Shown piece by piece: positions 1-7,813 of a stretch of DNA of 64,000 nucleotides (within the stretch, counting starts at the first letter, position 1; every line of letters begins with the position of its first letter). The notes beneath the pieces were generated by a model. The model was not told the DNA's origin, did not search any database, and saw only the letters and a program-made list of their open reading frames with translations. A program made the translations under genes and the position numbers. This stretch comes from Haloarcula rubripromontorii (GTDB taxonomy: Archaea > Halobacteriota > Halobacteria > Halobacteriales > Haloarculaceae), in contig NZ_LIUF01000005.1 of assembly GCF_001280425.1 (NCBI RefSeq), forward strand, positions 1 through 64,000. The letters are read 5' to 3'.

Positions 1-478
1 CGGTCGTACAGTGAACGTCCAGAATAGCTTGGCTTTTTGTGTCGACGAGAGCTGTCGCTTTGAGCGTCTGTACTCGGTAATTCGTCCGACGGCAGTAATG
101 TTTGCTAGCGTTTTCGCGGTCGAAGAATGTCGCGTCAATGGCGGCGTGACCGGATGGCTCGTGCTCCTGCGCCGACAGGCGCAGCAGCACTCGCCAGAGC
201 GCTGTCTTGATTCTATCAAACCACTTGACTAGCGTGGAGTGGTCGGGGAGATCGGCCGGTTTGAGGCCGATCTCCCCGAGTATTTGTGGCATCTCACTCA
301 GCAAATCGAGTGCTTCTCGGTAGGATTTCTCCAGGTAAACCCGCAGACAGTGCAGCGACACCACCGCATACTCGGCGAAGCCGCCACCCCCTTCGGGGGC
401 GGCGACTTCGCCTCGCTCACCAACAGCATTTTTAGCTAACTGGACCGCTTTGTTTGTGAAGCGGGAGATCTTCGACAT
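1..478 (-). CDS. IS5-family transposase, N-terminal 159 residues (runs off window)
   Basis: The minus-strand frame starts at ATG 476-478 and stays open to base 1. It begins MSKISRFTNKAVQLAKNAV, the familiar N-terminus of haloarchaeal IS5 transposases. Further in are a YREALDLL helix, a DHSTLVKWFDRIK stretch and the first catalytic aspartate in AAIDATFF, typical of the DDE domain. No stop or frameshift is seen in the visible part, so this copy could be intact. Its start lies about 78 bases inside the proposed element end. Confidence 0.85.
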   Translation of the reverse strand, partial: MSKISRFTNKAVQLAKNAVGERGEVAAPEGGGGFAEYAVVSLHCLRVYLEKSYREALDLLSEMPQILGEIGLKPADLPDHSTLVKWFDRIKTALWRVLLRLSAQEHEPSGHAAIDATFFDRENASKHYCRRTNYRVQTLKATALVDTKSQAILDVHCTT

Positions 479-556
479 AGAGCATCGGCGGTTTCCCGCT
501 TCATTCCACTAGTTCTAACGGTCGAAGCCGACGCTGTCCAGCGATTCACCAGAGCC
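1..556 (-). mobile_element. IS5-family insertion sequence, partial (one end outside window)
   Basis: The element contains the transposase start at 478 and ends near 556. Read on the minus strand, the outermost bases are GGCTCTGGTGAATCGCTGG, which resemble the GGCTTTGTTGAAT-type ends of IS903-like IS5 elements. The far end lies before base 1, so the second inverted repeat and any target duplication cannot be checked. The boundary at 556 is inferred from that terminal similarity. Confidence 0.7.
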
Positions 557-583
557 AATATATCTTATCTCTCTAAGACAGAA

Positions 584-1387
584 TTGTCTAAAAACGAAGA
601 GGCGGCGTGGGAATCTGCTGATAAAGAAGACCTCGAAGAAGTCAAAGAGTGGGTTGATAAGAATAAATCTTATCGCACCTTAGAATATTTTGAACACTGG
701 GTTGGCCCAATTGAAGGCGATATCCTCGAACTTGGCGCTGGACATTGTTGGCTATCTGGTTACTTATCTCAAATGGATAAAGTAGACCGTGTTTGTGCTG
801 TTGAACTGTCTGAAAGTTGGCTACGCTCTGTGGCACCACCGGTACTTGAGTACGTCAACGCAGATCTTGATTTAATCGATTTTTATATCGGCGATTTCCT
901 AAATTTAGAAGCATTTGGAGACAACGAATTTGATATAGTGGTGTTTGATTCAGCATTTCATCACACGTACCACCCAATCGAGTTACTTCACGAGGTATCG
1001 CGAGTCGTGAAAGATGATGGTTATGTCCTGCTTCAACGTGAACCAACGCTTTACCCCCCCTTGAGTCCAAACCGATTACTAGGACCGTGGTCAATCACGC
1101 TGGATAACAACATTCCTCGTGAGGAACGGCAGGCGGAGACGCCGGAACAAAACGAATTGATCTATTCAGTGGAAGAATACGAATTATTCGCGCATATGTC
1201 GGGTCTCAAATTAGAAATATATCCTCAACTCCACGACTCAGCATCGCTCAGATCTTTGCGCCGCCCTCTTATTGAGTATTTAGGGAAACAGCCGCAGAAC
1301 ATTAAAAAATTAATTGGTATGCGTATGCATACCCGTTGGTTCATAGTACTTCAATCAAAAGACTTGCCACTGGACGACCACGTTTAG
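584..1387 (+). CDS. class I SAM-dependent methyltransferase
   Basis: This 267-residue protein has a Rossmann methyltransferase core. The SAM motif LELGAGHCWLSGYL is at about residues 47-60, an acidic end of strand 2 appears as AVELS, and the later DIVVFDSAFHHTYHP and GYVLLQREP segments match strands 4 and 5. The substrate is not evident; glycan or lipid modification is possible given the neighbours. The only credible start is TTG at 584, just 28 bases from the proposed IS5 end at 556, and the frame stays open upstream into the IS. The native start may have been removed or replaced by the insertion. The gene is AT-richer than the core genes here, which fits acquisition by transfer. Confidence 0.75.
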   Translation: MSKNEEAAWESADKEDLEEVKEWVDKNKSYRTLEYFEHWVGPIEGDILELGAGHCWLSGYLSQMDKVDRVCAVELSESWLRSVAPPVLEYVNADLDLIDFYIGDFLNLEAFGDNEFDIVVFDSAFHHTYHPIELLHEVSRVVKDDGYVLLQREPTLYPPLSPNRLLGPWSITLDNNIPREERQAETPEQNELIYSVEEYELFAHMSGLKLEIYPQLHDSASLRSLRRPLIEYLGKQPQNIKKLIGMRMHTRWFIVLQSKDLPLDDHV

Positions 1388-1704
1388 TTAAGCAAATTAA
1401 GCCAGTTTGCATATCTGTCTATGCTGACTTCGACCGTTTCACGCTCAGCGTGAGTGAAATTGTTTGAGAACGAAAGTTACCGTCGTTTTATTTACTGACA
1501 ATACATTTGATGACATTCCAATATCTATACTTTCTTTGCCGGAATAAAAGACCATGATGGCCGAGCACAATTCGAAATTGCCAGCTATATTAACAATAAA
1601 CGGTGCGTTTTCAACAGTTCTCTACCTCGATTTCAGTTGAATTACGTACAATCTTATTCGATGTTTCTATAGAACTCAACAAATGATACAGCTCTCAAAC
1701 AGGT
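1388..1704. other. AT-rich intergenic stretch
   Basis: No convincing gene, RNA or repeat is seen between the methyltransferase stop and the IS6-type element. Base composition is AT-rich compared with the second half of the window, as in other haloarchaeal surface-glycan islands. Confidence 0.5.
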
Positions 1705-1718
1705 GGCACTGTCTAGTT
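1705..1718. repeat. terminal inverted repeat, left
   Basis: GGCACTGTCTAGTT is the exact reverse complement of 2425-2438. Confidence 0.9.
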
Positions 1719-1728
1719 CTGGATTCTC

Positions 1729-2382
1729 TCAGCCGGCGTTTCCCCATCGAGCGCTTGGTTCGGTCGTTCGTGGTTGTAGTGGTGTCTGAAGGGTTGTAAC
1801 TACTGTTTCGCGCTGGGTTGACTGCCCCTTCAGAAGGAGTGAAAGCGGTTGATTCGCATGGTTACAGTTTGGAATCATTTCGATGTGGTTCCGGATTCGA
1901 CAGTCGAACCAACCGCTTGAATCGTGACGTGAGAGAGCGGTCAGATAGCCGCCAGCATTGATGAGAAACACTGAATCGGTGACATCATGTTTCTGACCGT
2001 GCAGGAACGCCGCCGCGGGGTCAGTCACGCGCGGCTGGACACGTCAACTTCGAGTAACAGTTTTGATTCGGTGTCGACAGCGGCGTACAACCCTTTCCTT
2101 TCGCCGTCAACCTCAATTTGTTTCTAGTCGACCTTGCCCCGCGACGGCTGTGCCGTCGGCGGGTCGCTCTGTTCCTCAGACAGTGTATGAACCCAATTCC
2201 AGACCGCGCTGTGAGAACGATCGATACCTAGCAGGTCTAAGATAGCGGCCGTCTCCCTGATCGACAGCCCCGAAGTATGGAGACGCACCCCAAACCGCTG
2301 AACGGCTGCGGGGTGCGCTCATTCTCCTAACCGTCTTGGCTGTCCTTATTTAGGTTTCTCTGAGGAGGTCTGCGAATGGCAT
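1729..2382 (-). pseudogene. IS6-family transposase pseudogene
   Basis: The minus strand starts MPFADLLRET and then meets a stop. Pieces of an IS6 DDE transposase follow in shifting frames: RSHSAVWNWVHTLSE-like and VDGERKGLYAAVDTESK-like blocks, then an open C-terminal block from 2028 to 1729 with DPAAAFLHGQKHDVTDSVF, INAGGYLTALSRHDSSG and a degraded RNHIEMIPNC where IS6 proteins have the catalytic region. The final TTEPSARWGNAG is a frame-shifted trace of the usual ERPNQALDGETPAE end. Several frameshifts and nonsense changes rule out a functional enzyme. Confidence 0.85.
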
Positions 2383-2424
2383 GAACACTTCTCGCTACGA
2401 CCTCCTCGCTTTTTAAACTCGCTC

Positions 2425-2438
2425 AACTAGACAGTGCC
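2425..2438. repeat. terminal inverted repeat, right
   Basis: AACTAGACAGTGCC is the exact reverse complement of 1705-1718. Confidence 0.9.
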
Positions 2439-2502
2439 GATTTGTCAGTGATATCAAAACGTTCATGTGACCCTCTGACTCAAAAAAAATAAGACCACAA
2501 CG

Positions 2503-3804
2503 ATGGAAGCGTTGAAAAAAACTGGGTTATCTACTGAAGATCTCGATGCAGTAGATCTTCTAGTGCTGTGTATGGTTTTCTCTCTCCCATTCGCTGGGTA
2601 CGCGATTCCGACTGGTATAGTATTTGTCAGCCCCACAAATCTTCTTATTCTAACGGCAATCACAGTCCTCACAATTCGACAACTGCTGCGGGCGGAAATT
2701 TCGCGGCTCTCGTTGCTTTACTTGGTGGTCATCCTATTTGTCACATTTCTACTGTATAATGTTCTCGCCCAAGCCATCAACGGTGGCTCATATCGCCGGA
2801 TCATAACACAGGTAGGGTACCTCATGCTGGTTGTCTCGCTGCTCCTGTACGTTGACTCTTGGAAGCGGCTGCATACTGTTCTATCGACAGTTTTTCTCTC
2901 TAGTCTGGCCATTAGTGTTATTGGCATCGTAAGTTCGCTTACGGGGGTTTTCTTCGGCGGCGAGTTCCTGCCGTCGCGGTCGATTGCTTCCTATATTATC
3001 CCGTTTACGCGTACTTCGGGGATAGAGTTGTCACACGGCGAGATTGGAATGTTCTCCCTTGGTTCGTTACCATACGTTGTTTTCAGATCGAAACGAAGCG
3101 GGCAATATCTTCCTTTCGTGGGCGTAGCAGTGATTCTGTTTTATATTGTGTTTATTCTGCAGTCGCGTAGTACATGGGGAGCGCTGTTAGCGATGGTATA
3201 CGTAGCATTCTACCTGTATCCGCTGAGAAATAGCTCAGTTCGAACACCGATAGCGCTGCTTCGACTCGCTGGAATCGTCTTGCTTCCGCTGACCATTGCT
3301 TTCGTCTTTCACCTATTTACCGGCCTTGAGAGCGGGGGTGGATCGCTCACTCACCGCCTCACCCAGCTCAAAGTCTCGTATAGGCTGATATCAGAAAACA
3401 TCTTAACTGGGGTCGGATGGGGGAATATTCGGCAACACTTCTTCCGGAATCGCCTCCCACATAATGCATTCCTTATAATCGGGGTTGGTGCGGGGATCCC
3501 GGCGATAGCATTTATTACCGGTGTTATTACTACTACTTGTGGATTCCTTCTGAGACTGGTGTCGGGTTCAAAGTTAATCGAACACAGGCTGCTCGCGCTC
3601 GCGCTTCTAACTTCGATGACAGCCGTCGTCGTCGAAGCGAACTTCCTCGTTGGATTTGGGAAGGCTGGATGGATGTGGGTTGGGATCGCTTTGGCATTTA
3701 TTGACTTGCAGCAGCGGGCCAGTGTAACCGCTCCGCAGTACCAGTCCGACGACCAAAGACACGTCAGACGAAGCGGAGGGGACGATCAAAACAATATTTA
3801 TTAG
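2503..3804 (+). CDS. O-antigen ligase/polymerase-like membrane protein
   Basis: This 433-residue protein has roughly 11-12 hydrophobic segments. In the C-terminal half it carries the Wzy_C/WaaL-type pattern: LQSRSTWGALLAMVYVA near residues 220-235, then ILTGVGWGN and LPHNAFL, with His320 in a loop before the last helices. Members of this family join or polymerise lipid-linked glycans on the outer face of the membrane. In a haloarchaeon this may mean polymerising an exopolysaccharide or extending a surface glycan. The ATG at 2503 is the first start after the IS6 remnant. The hydrophilic tail after residue 410 is poorly conserved in character. The exact substrate cannot be read from the sequence. 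Confidence 0.72.
   Translation: MEALKKTGLSTEDLDAVDLLVLCMVFSLPFAGYAIPTGIVFVSPTNLLILTAITVLTIRQLLRAEISRLSLLYLVVILFVTFLLYNVLAQAINGGSYRRIITQVGYLMLVVSLLLYVDSWKRLHTVLSTVFLSSLAISVIGIVSSLTGVFFGGEFLPSRSIASYIIPFTRTSGIELSHGEIGMFSLGSLPYVVFRSKRSGQYLPFVGVAVILFYIVFILQSRSTWGALLAMVYVAFYLYPLRNSSVRTPIALLRLAGIVLLPLTIAFVFHLFTGLESGGGSLTHRLTQLKVSYRLISENILTGVGWGNIRQHFFRNRLPHNAFLIIGVGAGIPAIAFITGVITTTCGFLLRLVSGSKLIEHRLLALALLTSMTAVVVEANFLVGFGKAGWMWVGIALAFIDLQQRASVTAPQYQSDDQRHVRRSGGDDQNNIY
3794..3803 (+). promoter_or_regulatory. TATA-like box before the 60-residue gene
   Basis: ATATTTATTA lies 23-32 bases upstream of the ATG at 3826 and overlaps the end of the preceding gene. This spacing fits a leaderless haloarchaeal promoter. 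Confidence 0.45.
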
Positions 3805-3825
3805 TGGCGGTGATATTGCATAAAT

Positions 3826-4008
3826 ATGGAGATTGATATCGATTCGGATCTTAGGGAGAAACTTTTCGCGCGTGCCGATAGATACGGGTTTGACTCCGGC
3901 GAAGAATACGCTTCCACCATTCTCCAGATCGTCATCAGCGAGTTGGAAGGTACTGAAGCCGAGGATGACGATCTCGAGGGTAGGCTAGAAGATCTTGGAT
4001 ACCTCTAG
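3826..4008 (+). CDS. small acidic protein with sulfatase-tail-like C-terminus
   Basis: A 60-residue acidic protein. Residues 1-40 (IDSDLREKLFARADRYGFD...) read like a compact helical unit, possibly ribbon-helix-helix-like. The last residues, GRLEDLGYL, match the short C-terminal tail common on sulfatases and related phosphodiesterases; the AP-superfamily protein at 7814-9196 ends EQLEALGYK. The gene converges on an AP-superfamily gene, the two stops sharing a CTAG. It may be an accessory partner of such enzymes, but no function is established. A TATA-like box supports its expression. Confidence 0.55.
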   Translation: MEIDIDSDLREKLFARADRYGFDSGEEYASTILQIVISELEGTEAEDDDLEGRLEDLGYL

Positions 4009-5540
4009 TAGTCAAGCGAGCGAGCGATTCGTCGAATTCGCCGGATTTCTGCATCACGTTCATTTGAGTCACGATACTCGATAGGGGTGTCTGCGATGGG
4101 GCTGTCTGCAGCGAACACATCAGATCTAACCGTTCCGTCCATCGACGTCGGGATATCCTTTCCGTATAGATGTAACAGCGTCGGTGCAAGGTCGAGAATC
4201 GACATCGGATCCACAGCTTCCGAGGTGAAGTCGGGACCGCATGCTGCGAACAGGCCGCGGCGTTTGTTCTCTGCGCGCCATCCCTCACTTTCCGGGTCGG
4301 TAAATATATCATCGTTACCGATCCCACCGCGGATATGAACGCCTTCACGTTGGTCGATGATGATGTCTGGTGCCTCTTTCTCATACAGCCCCGAGTAGTA
4401 CTCCTCTTTGACCAGAACGTCGTTGCACACCCTTTCGCCGTTCGGGCCACGCACGGCAGTGAGCTGTTCGACGATACGTGACCGAACACGATCGTACTCC
4501 GAGGTCGACGAGTCAAGCAAGAGATACACGGGGCCTTGCCCGCTCGCTAAGGCGACGCTTTCATCCCAGTTCACCCGGTCGGTCTTTGCACCCTTGTGGA
4601 CTTCGCCCTGCTCGTCCGGAACTTTTTGTTTGAGTCGCTCCGGGGCGAGTTTGAACGCGAGACTCCGAAGCCCGAGCGCGTCGACGAACTGCTCGATCCG
4701 GTTCGTCGTCAACCCAAGCCGATACATGAAATCGGAGACATCTCGCTTAAGTGTGAGGTACCCTTCCTGCTCAAGCCAGGCGTTAATATTGAATACTGTC
4801 TCGATCTCCGTCGATCCATGGTCGCTCATCAGTACCACGTTCCGATCCCCCGAACGGAGGTCGCCGATGTGCGCGTCGATCGCCCGCCAAGCCTCTAGAG
4901 TCGCCTCGTCGTCCCACAGAAAGTGGTGGAGCGTGTTGATGTAGAACGTTGTCACCTGTAGGAAATCGAGATCGGACGTTTCGAGAAGGTGTTTCGCAAC
5001 CTTGAAGCGGCTATCGATGCGCTCGAGAATCTCCTCAACGGTTGCATCCGGCTTCGTCTCCATTCGATTCTTGGTGGTGACGGTGTAGTCGAATTTGTCC
5101 ACAAGCTCTGCTTCTAGAGATTCCGGTGTCGAGAAACCGGCGTTCTCGCCATCCGGCGCACCTGCCACCACGCACGCATTGTCGACGGACTTCGGTGGGT
5201 ACGTCGTTGGGACGTTGACGACGCCGACTGACGCGTCCTCCGCGATGTGTTCCCAGTACTCGATCTGTTCGTTCTTACGATGGGACGGGTAGTAGACGCG
5301 TCGGTTGTCGGTGTCGATGTTCTCCCACCAGAAAATCCCGAACTTACCTGGGTTCTTCCCGGTGAGATACGCCTTCCAATTCGGAGATGTGACCGGCGGG
5401 AGAACGGAGCACAGGTCTGCAGTGGTACCGTCGTCGATAATGGAAGCGATGTTGGGAAGCTTACCCTCTTCGATCCACGGACGGAGCAATTCGAAGTGCG
5501 CACCGTCGAGACCGATGACGACTGTCTGTCGCTGGCTCAT
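4005..5540 (-). CDS. alkaline phosphatase superfamily protein (type I phosphodiesterase/nucleotide pyrophosphatase-like)
   Basis: From the ATG at 5540 the product is 511 residues. It opens VVIGLDGAHFELL (metal-binding Asp12) and carries PPVTSPNWKAYLTGKNP, with Thr51 in the nucleophile position of nucleotide pyrophosphatase/phosphodiesterases. The second metal site is MSDHGSTEIE, and GGIGNDDIF lies near the C-terminus. These enzymes cleave or transfer phosphoesters. In this cluster a role in glycan phosphodiester modification or lipid-phosphate turnover is plausible. A longer reading from TTG at 5570 would add ten residues before the conserved strand, so the ATG is preferred. It lies 32 bases after the deacetylase gene on the same strand, suggesting one transcript. 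Confidence 0.8.
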   Translation of the reverse strand: MSQRQTVVIGLDGAHFELLRPWIEEGKLPNIASIIDDGTTADLCSVLPPVTSPNWKAYLTGKNPGKFGIFWWENIDTDNRRVYYPSHRKNEQIEYWEHIAEDASVGVVNVPTTYPPKSVDNACVVAGAPDGENAGFSTPESLEAELVDKFDYTVTTKNRMETKPDATVEEILERIDSRFKVAKHLLETSDLDFLQVTTFYINTLHHFLWDDEATLEAWRAIDAHIGDLRSGDRNVVLMSDHGSTEIETVFNINAWLEQEGYLTLKRDVSDFMYRLGLTTNRIEQFVDALGLRSLAFKLAPERLKQKVPDEQGEVHKGAKTDRVNWDESVALASGQGPVYLLLDSSTSEYDRVRSRIVEQLTAVRGPNGERVCNDVLVKEEYYSGLYEKEAPDIIIDQREGVHIRGGIGNDDIFTDPESEGWRAENKRRGLFAACGPDFTSEAVDPMSILDLAPTLLHLYGKDIPTSMDGTVRSDVFAADSPIADTPIEYRDSNERDAEIRRIRRIARSLDY

Positions 5541-5572
5541 TACCGTGAATTCTTGAGAAGGGATTATCAACC

Positions 5573-6478
5573 CTACGACCGATCTGCGTGCACGGCGACG
5601 GCGTCAGCCATCGGACGGACAGGGACATCAATACGCTCCGCGTACTCCAGAACACGGCGTAGGTCTTTGAGCAGTGTGGGCGTGAAGTTATGTGGATGAG
5701 CCCAGAGGTGGATCACCTCGTCCCGGTCGTGGGCGCATTCGAGCCCACGGAGTGCCCGGGCGAGCCGGATGGGAGAATCCTCGAGAGGTCCCGGCGAGAC
5801 ATACGGGAAATACTGGGAAGCTGGAAGTTCCCATAACCCGGACGGATCTCGGACGGGCTGGACGGTCGGTGCCGGTCGTCTGGCGAGGTAACGAGCGAAA
5901 CGTCGGTAGCGCCCTGCAATCGCTTCATCCCGCAACCGACGTTCCGGGGACAGTCCGCGGAAGGCAGTGAAACCGGCGTCGGCCACGGTCCCAAGCATAT
6001 CGATCTGGTTCTGCGGGAACACAAGCGAGCGGAGGTTGACGCCGAACGACGACGCGAGTTCGCGGCATCGCTTTAGTTCGGTTTCGAGCACCGCCTCGGT
6101 GCACCCATGCTGGTGACAGAGGACGTGTGAAAACGTGTGGGACCCGATCTCGTGATCGACTGGGGCGGAAACGATATTCTCGACAATGTCGCGTCCGTAC
6201 CGCAGGGGATCGGCGGACTGTGACGTTCCCGGATCGGTGTCGAACCAGTATCTTCGGGGCGGCTCGATATCCGCGTGCCGTCCGTCACAGGTGTCTAAGA
6301 ACAGGTGCCCAACGACTGCCCACGTCACCGGTGCATCAAAGGCGTCGAACAGGTCAAGTAGTGTATCGACGTTCGAGCGTCCCTCCCGTCCGCCGGTGGA
6401 AAACTCCTTCTCAGCATCGATGCCGTGAAACCCCCACTGGAGTTCAGTGTCCAGTGAGATGACCAGCGAACCCGACAT
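5573..6478 (-). CDS. polysaccharide deacetylase (NodB-like) family protein
   Basis: This 301-residue protein has the NodB homology domain. The strand-1 motif SLDTEL supplies the catalytic Asp10, HEIGSHTFSH gives the metal pair His114/His118, and a later strand reads SLVFPQNQ. No signal peptide is present, so it probably acts in the cytoplasm or at the inner membrane face. Family members remove N- or O-acetyl groups from sugars. Start ATG 6476-6478 directly abuts the stop of the upstream glycosyltransferase, so the two are probably co-transcribed. Similar deacetylases are frequent in polysaccharide loci, where they create free amino groups. Confidence 0.82.
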   Translation of the reverse strand: MSGSLVISLDTELQWGFHGIDAEKEFSTGGREGRSNVDTLLDLFDAFDAPVTWAVVGHLFLDTCDGRHADIEPPRRYWFDTDPGTSQSADPLRYGRDIVENIVSAPVDHEIGSHTFSHVLCHQHGCTEAVLETELKRCRELASSFGVNLRSLVFPQNQIDMLGTVADAGFTAFRGLSPERRLRDEAIAGRYRRFARYLARRPAPTVQPVRDPSGLWELPASQYFPYVSPGPLEDSPIRLARALRGLECAHDRDEVIHLWAHPHNFTPTLLKDLRRVLEYAERIDVPVRPMADAVAVHADRS

Positions 6479-7648
6479 TCAAACCAGTTCCTCCACAGCT
6501 TCGGCGACGCTCGTTTTGAATCGGTCTGGCCCGTAGTTCTTGTTCGGGTCGGGCAACGACGAGCGGAGGGATGCCTGAACGTCGGGGTTCTCGAGGACGG
6601 CTTCGGCGAGCGTTACGGCATCCTCGAGGGAGTCGTAGATCAGTGCATCCTCACCGTCCAGAATCTCGGCAGGCCCCGCCCCAGACGGAACAAACGGAAT
6701 CATGCCTGCGCCGACCATTTCGACGACGCTCATGCCGAACGGTTCTCGCTCCTTTCCGTGAATACCATACCGATGGGTCGTCAGAAGTTCGACAAGCGTC
6801 GCTCGCTTTACCTCGCCTTCGAGGCTGACGAAGTCCCGTTCAGCCGCCACGTCATAGACACTGTCGGCGTACGGGGAATCGCCGACTGTCCCGATGACGT
6901 GCAAGTGGGTGTCGAATCCGCGGTCGCGGAGTTCAGACACGATTTTGATTGTCCGAAGCGTTCGTTTCGATGGACAGACGCGGCCGATCGTTACGAAACC
7001 GTTCTCTCGTCGGTCCCACTGAACGGGATTGAACTCGGAGAGAGTGACGGGTGGGTACACCGTCCGAATATCGACGTCGGGACCGTAGAACTCTCTGGTG
7101 AGCGATCGGGTCCAGTCAGAGTTCGTCAGCAACACGTCGTTATGAACGGACGGTGGGTTATGTCCGGCGAGAGTGGTACAAATATGGTTGTAGATGCGCC
7201 TGACGGTACTTTTTTCACTCCGGTCAGGGTGCGATACCCGACGACCCGCGGCGAGCAACGCTAACCGCGGCGTGTGAACGTACTGGAGCGTCGGCTGCGG
7301 GAGCGAAACGTCGTCGCGGACGCTCACAAGGAGGTCGTACTCCGGTGCAATTGCACGGACGCGACGGATGAACAGGGACTTCGTCACTAGGTCGAAGTTA
7401 TTTCCGCTCACGGTCCCGAGTAGATTTGTGACGCGACCAGGGACGGTCACGTCGACGTCTAGTTCCCGGTAGTTGAGGGTAAACTCGGTCCCGACCAGTT
7501 CCGTACTCAGTTCCCGCGTTCGAGGAGGAGTTGCAGTGATCAGCTCCACGTCGTGTTCGGTACGGAGGGCGTCAACGATGGTAAGACAGACTGCTTCCGC
7601 ACCACCGAAGGCAGTGAGCCGAGGATAGATAACGCCGATAGAAGCCAT
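6479..7648 (-). CDS. glycosyltransferase family 4 protein
   Basis: A 389-residue GT-B protein. The N-terminal domain begins IGVIYPRLTAFGGAEAV, with the acceptor-side glycine-rich loop. The C-terminal domain starts with NGFVTIGRVCPSKRT and contains EREPFGMSVVEM at about residues 297-310, the conserved E-x7-E region that binds the nucleotide sugar. GT4 enzymes are retaining transferases that add hexoses to lipid-linked or surface glycans. It is first in a minus-strand run with the deacetylase and phosphodiesterase genes and diverges from the AP-superfamily gene at 7814. Confidence 0.85.
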   Translation of the reverse strand: MASIGVIYPRLTAFGGAEAVCLTIVDALRTEHDVELITATPPRTRELSTELVGTEFTLNYRELDVDVTVPGRVTNLLGTVSGNNFDLVTKSLFIRRVRAIAPEYDLLVSVRDDVSLPQPTLQYVHTPRLALLAAGRRVSHPDRSEKSTVRRIYNHICTTLAGHNPPSVHNDVLLTNSDWTRSLTREFYGPDVDIRTVYPPVTLSEFNPVQWDRRENGFVTIGRVCPSKRTLRTIKIVSELRDRGFDTHLHVIGTVGDSPYADSVYDVAAERDFVSLEGEVKRATLVELLTTHRYGIHGKEREPFGMSVVEMVGAGMIPFVPSGAGPAEILDGEDALIYDSLEDAVTLAEAVLENPDVQASLRSSLPDPNKNYGPDRFKTSVAEAVEELV

Positions 7649-7813
7649 TTGTGAGCGACTCGTAGGCTAGCGGCTATTGTGAATCTACTGGTCCAACGGA
7701 CGCAGAGTCGGCATAGCATCGATGAAAACAGTAACAGACACAGGCCGGCGCCGAAGCGTGACTCGCTCAAACGATTCGGTTAAGTGCGTTTGTGAAAGTT
7801 ATCAGAGCAAGCA

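Larger units (their letters stand above)
1705..2438 (-). mobile_element. decayed IS6-family insertion sequence with intact ends
   Basis: GGCACTGTCTAGTT at 1705-1718 is repeated exactly in inverted orientation at 2425-2438, bounding 734 bases, the usual size for haloarchaeal IS6 elements. The interior encodes a recognisable but broken transposase on the minus strand. The 8 bases on each side (AAACAGGT and GATTTGTC) do not match, so no target duplication remains. Either it was lost by mutation or the flanks were rearranged by recombination. Confidence 0.88.

Noticed and set aside
1401-1700. Possible gene in the AT-rich gap after the methyltransferase
   Set aside because: All frames are short and interrupted, with no start, promoter or similarity to support coding.
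1697-2446. Target-site duplication around the IS6 relic
   Set aside because: The 8-base flanks AAACAGGT and GATTTGTC do not match.
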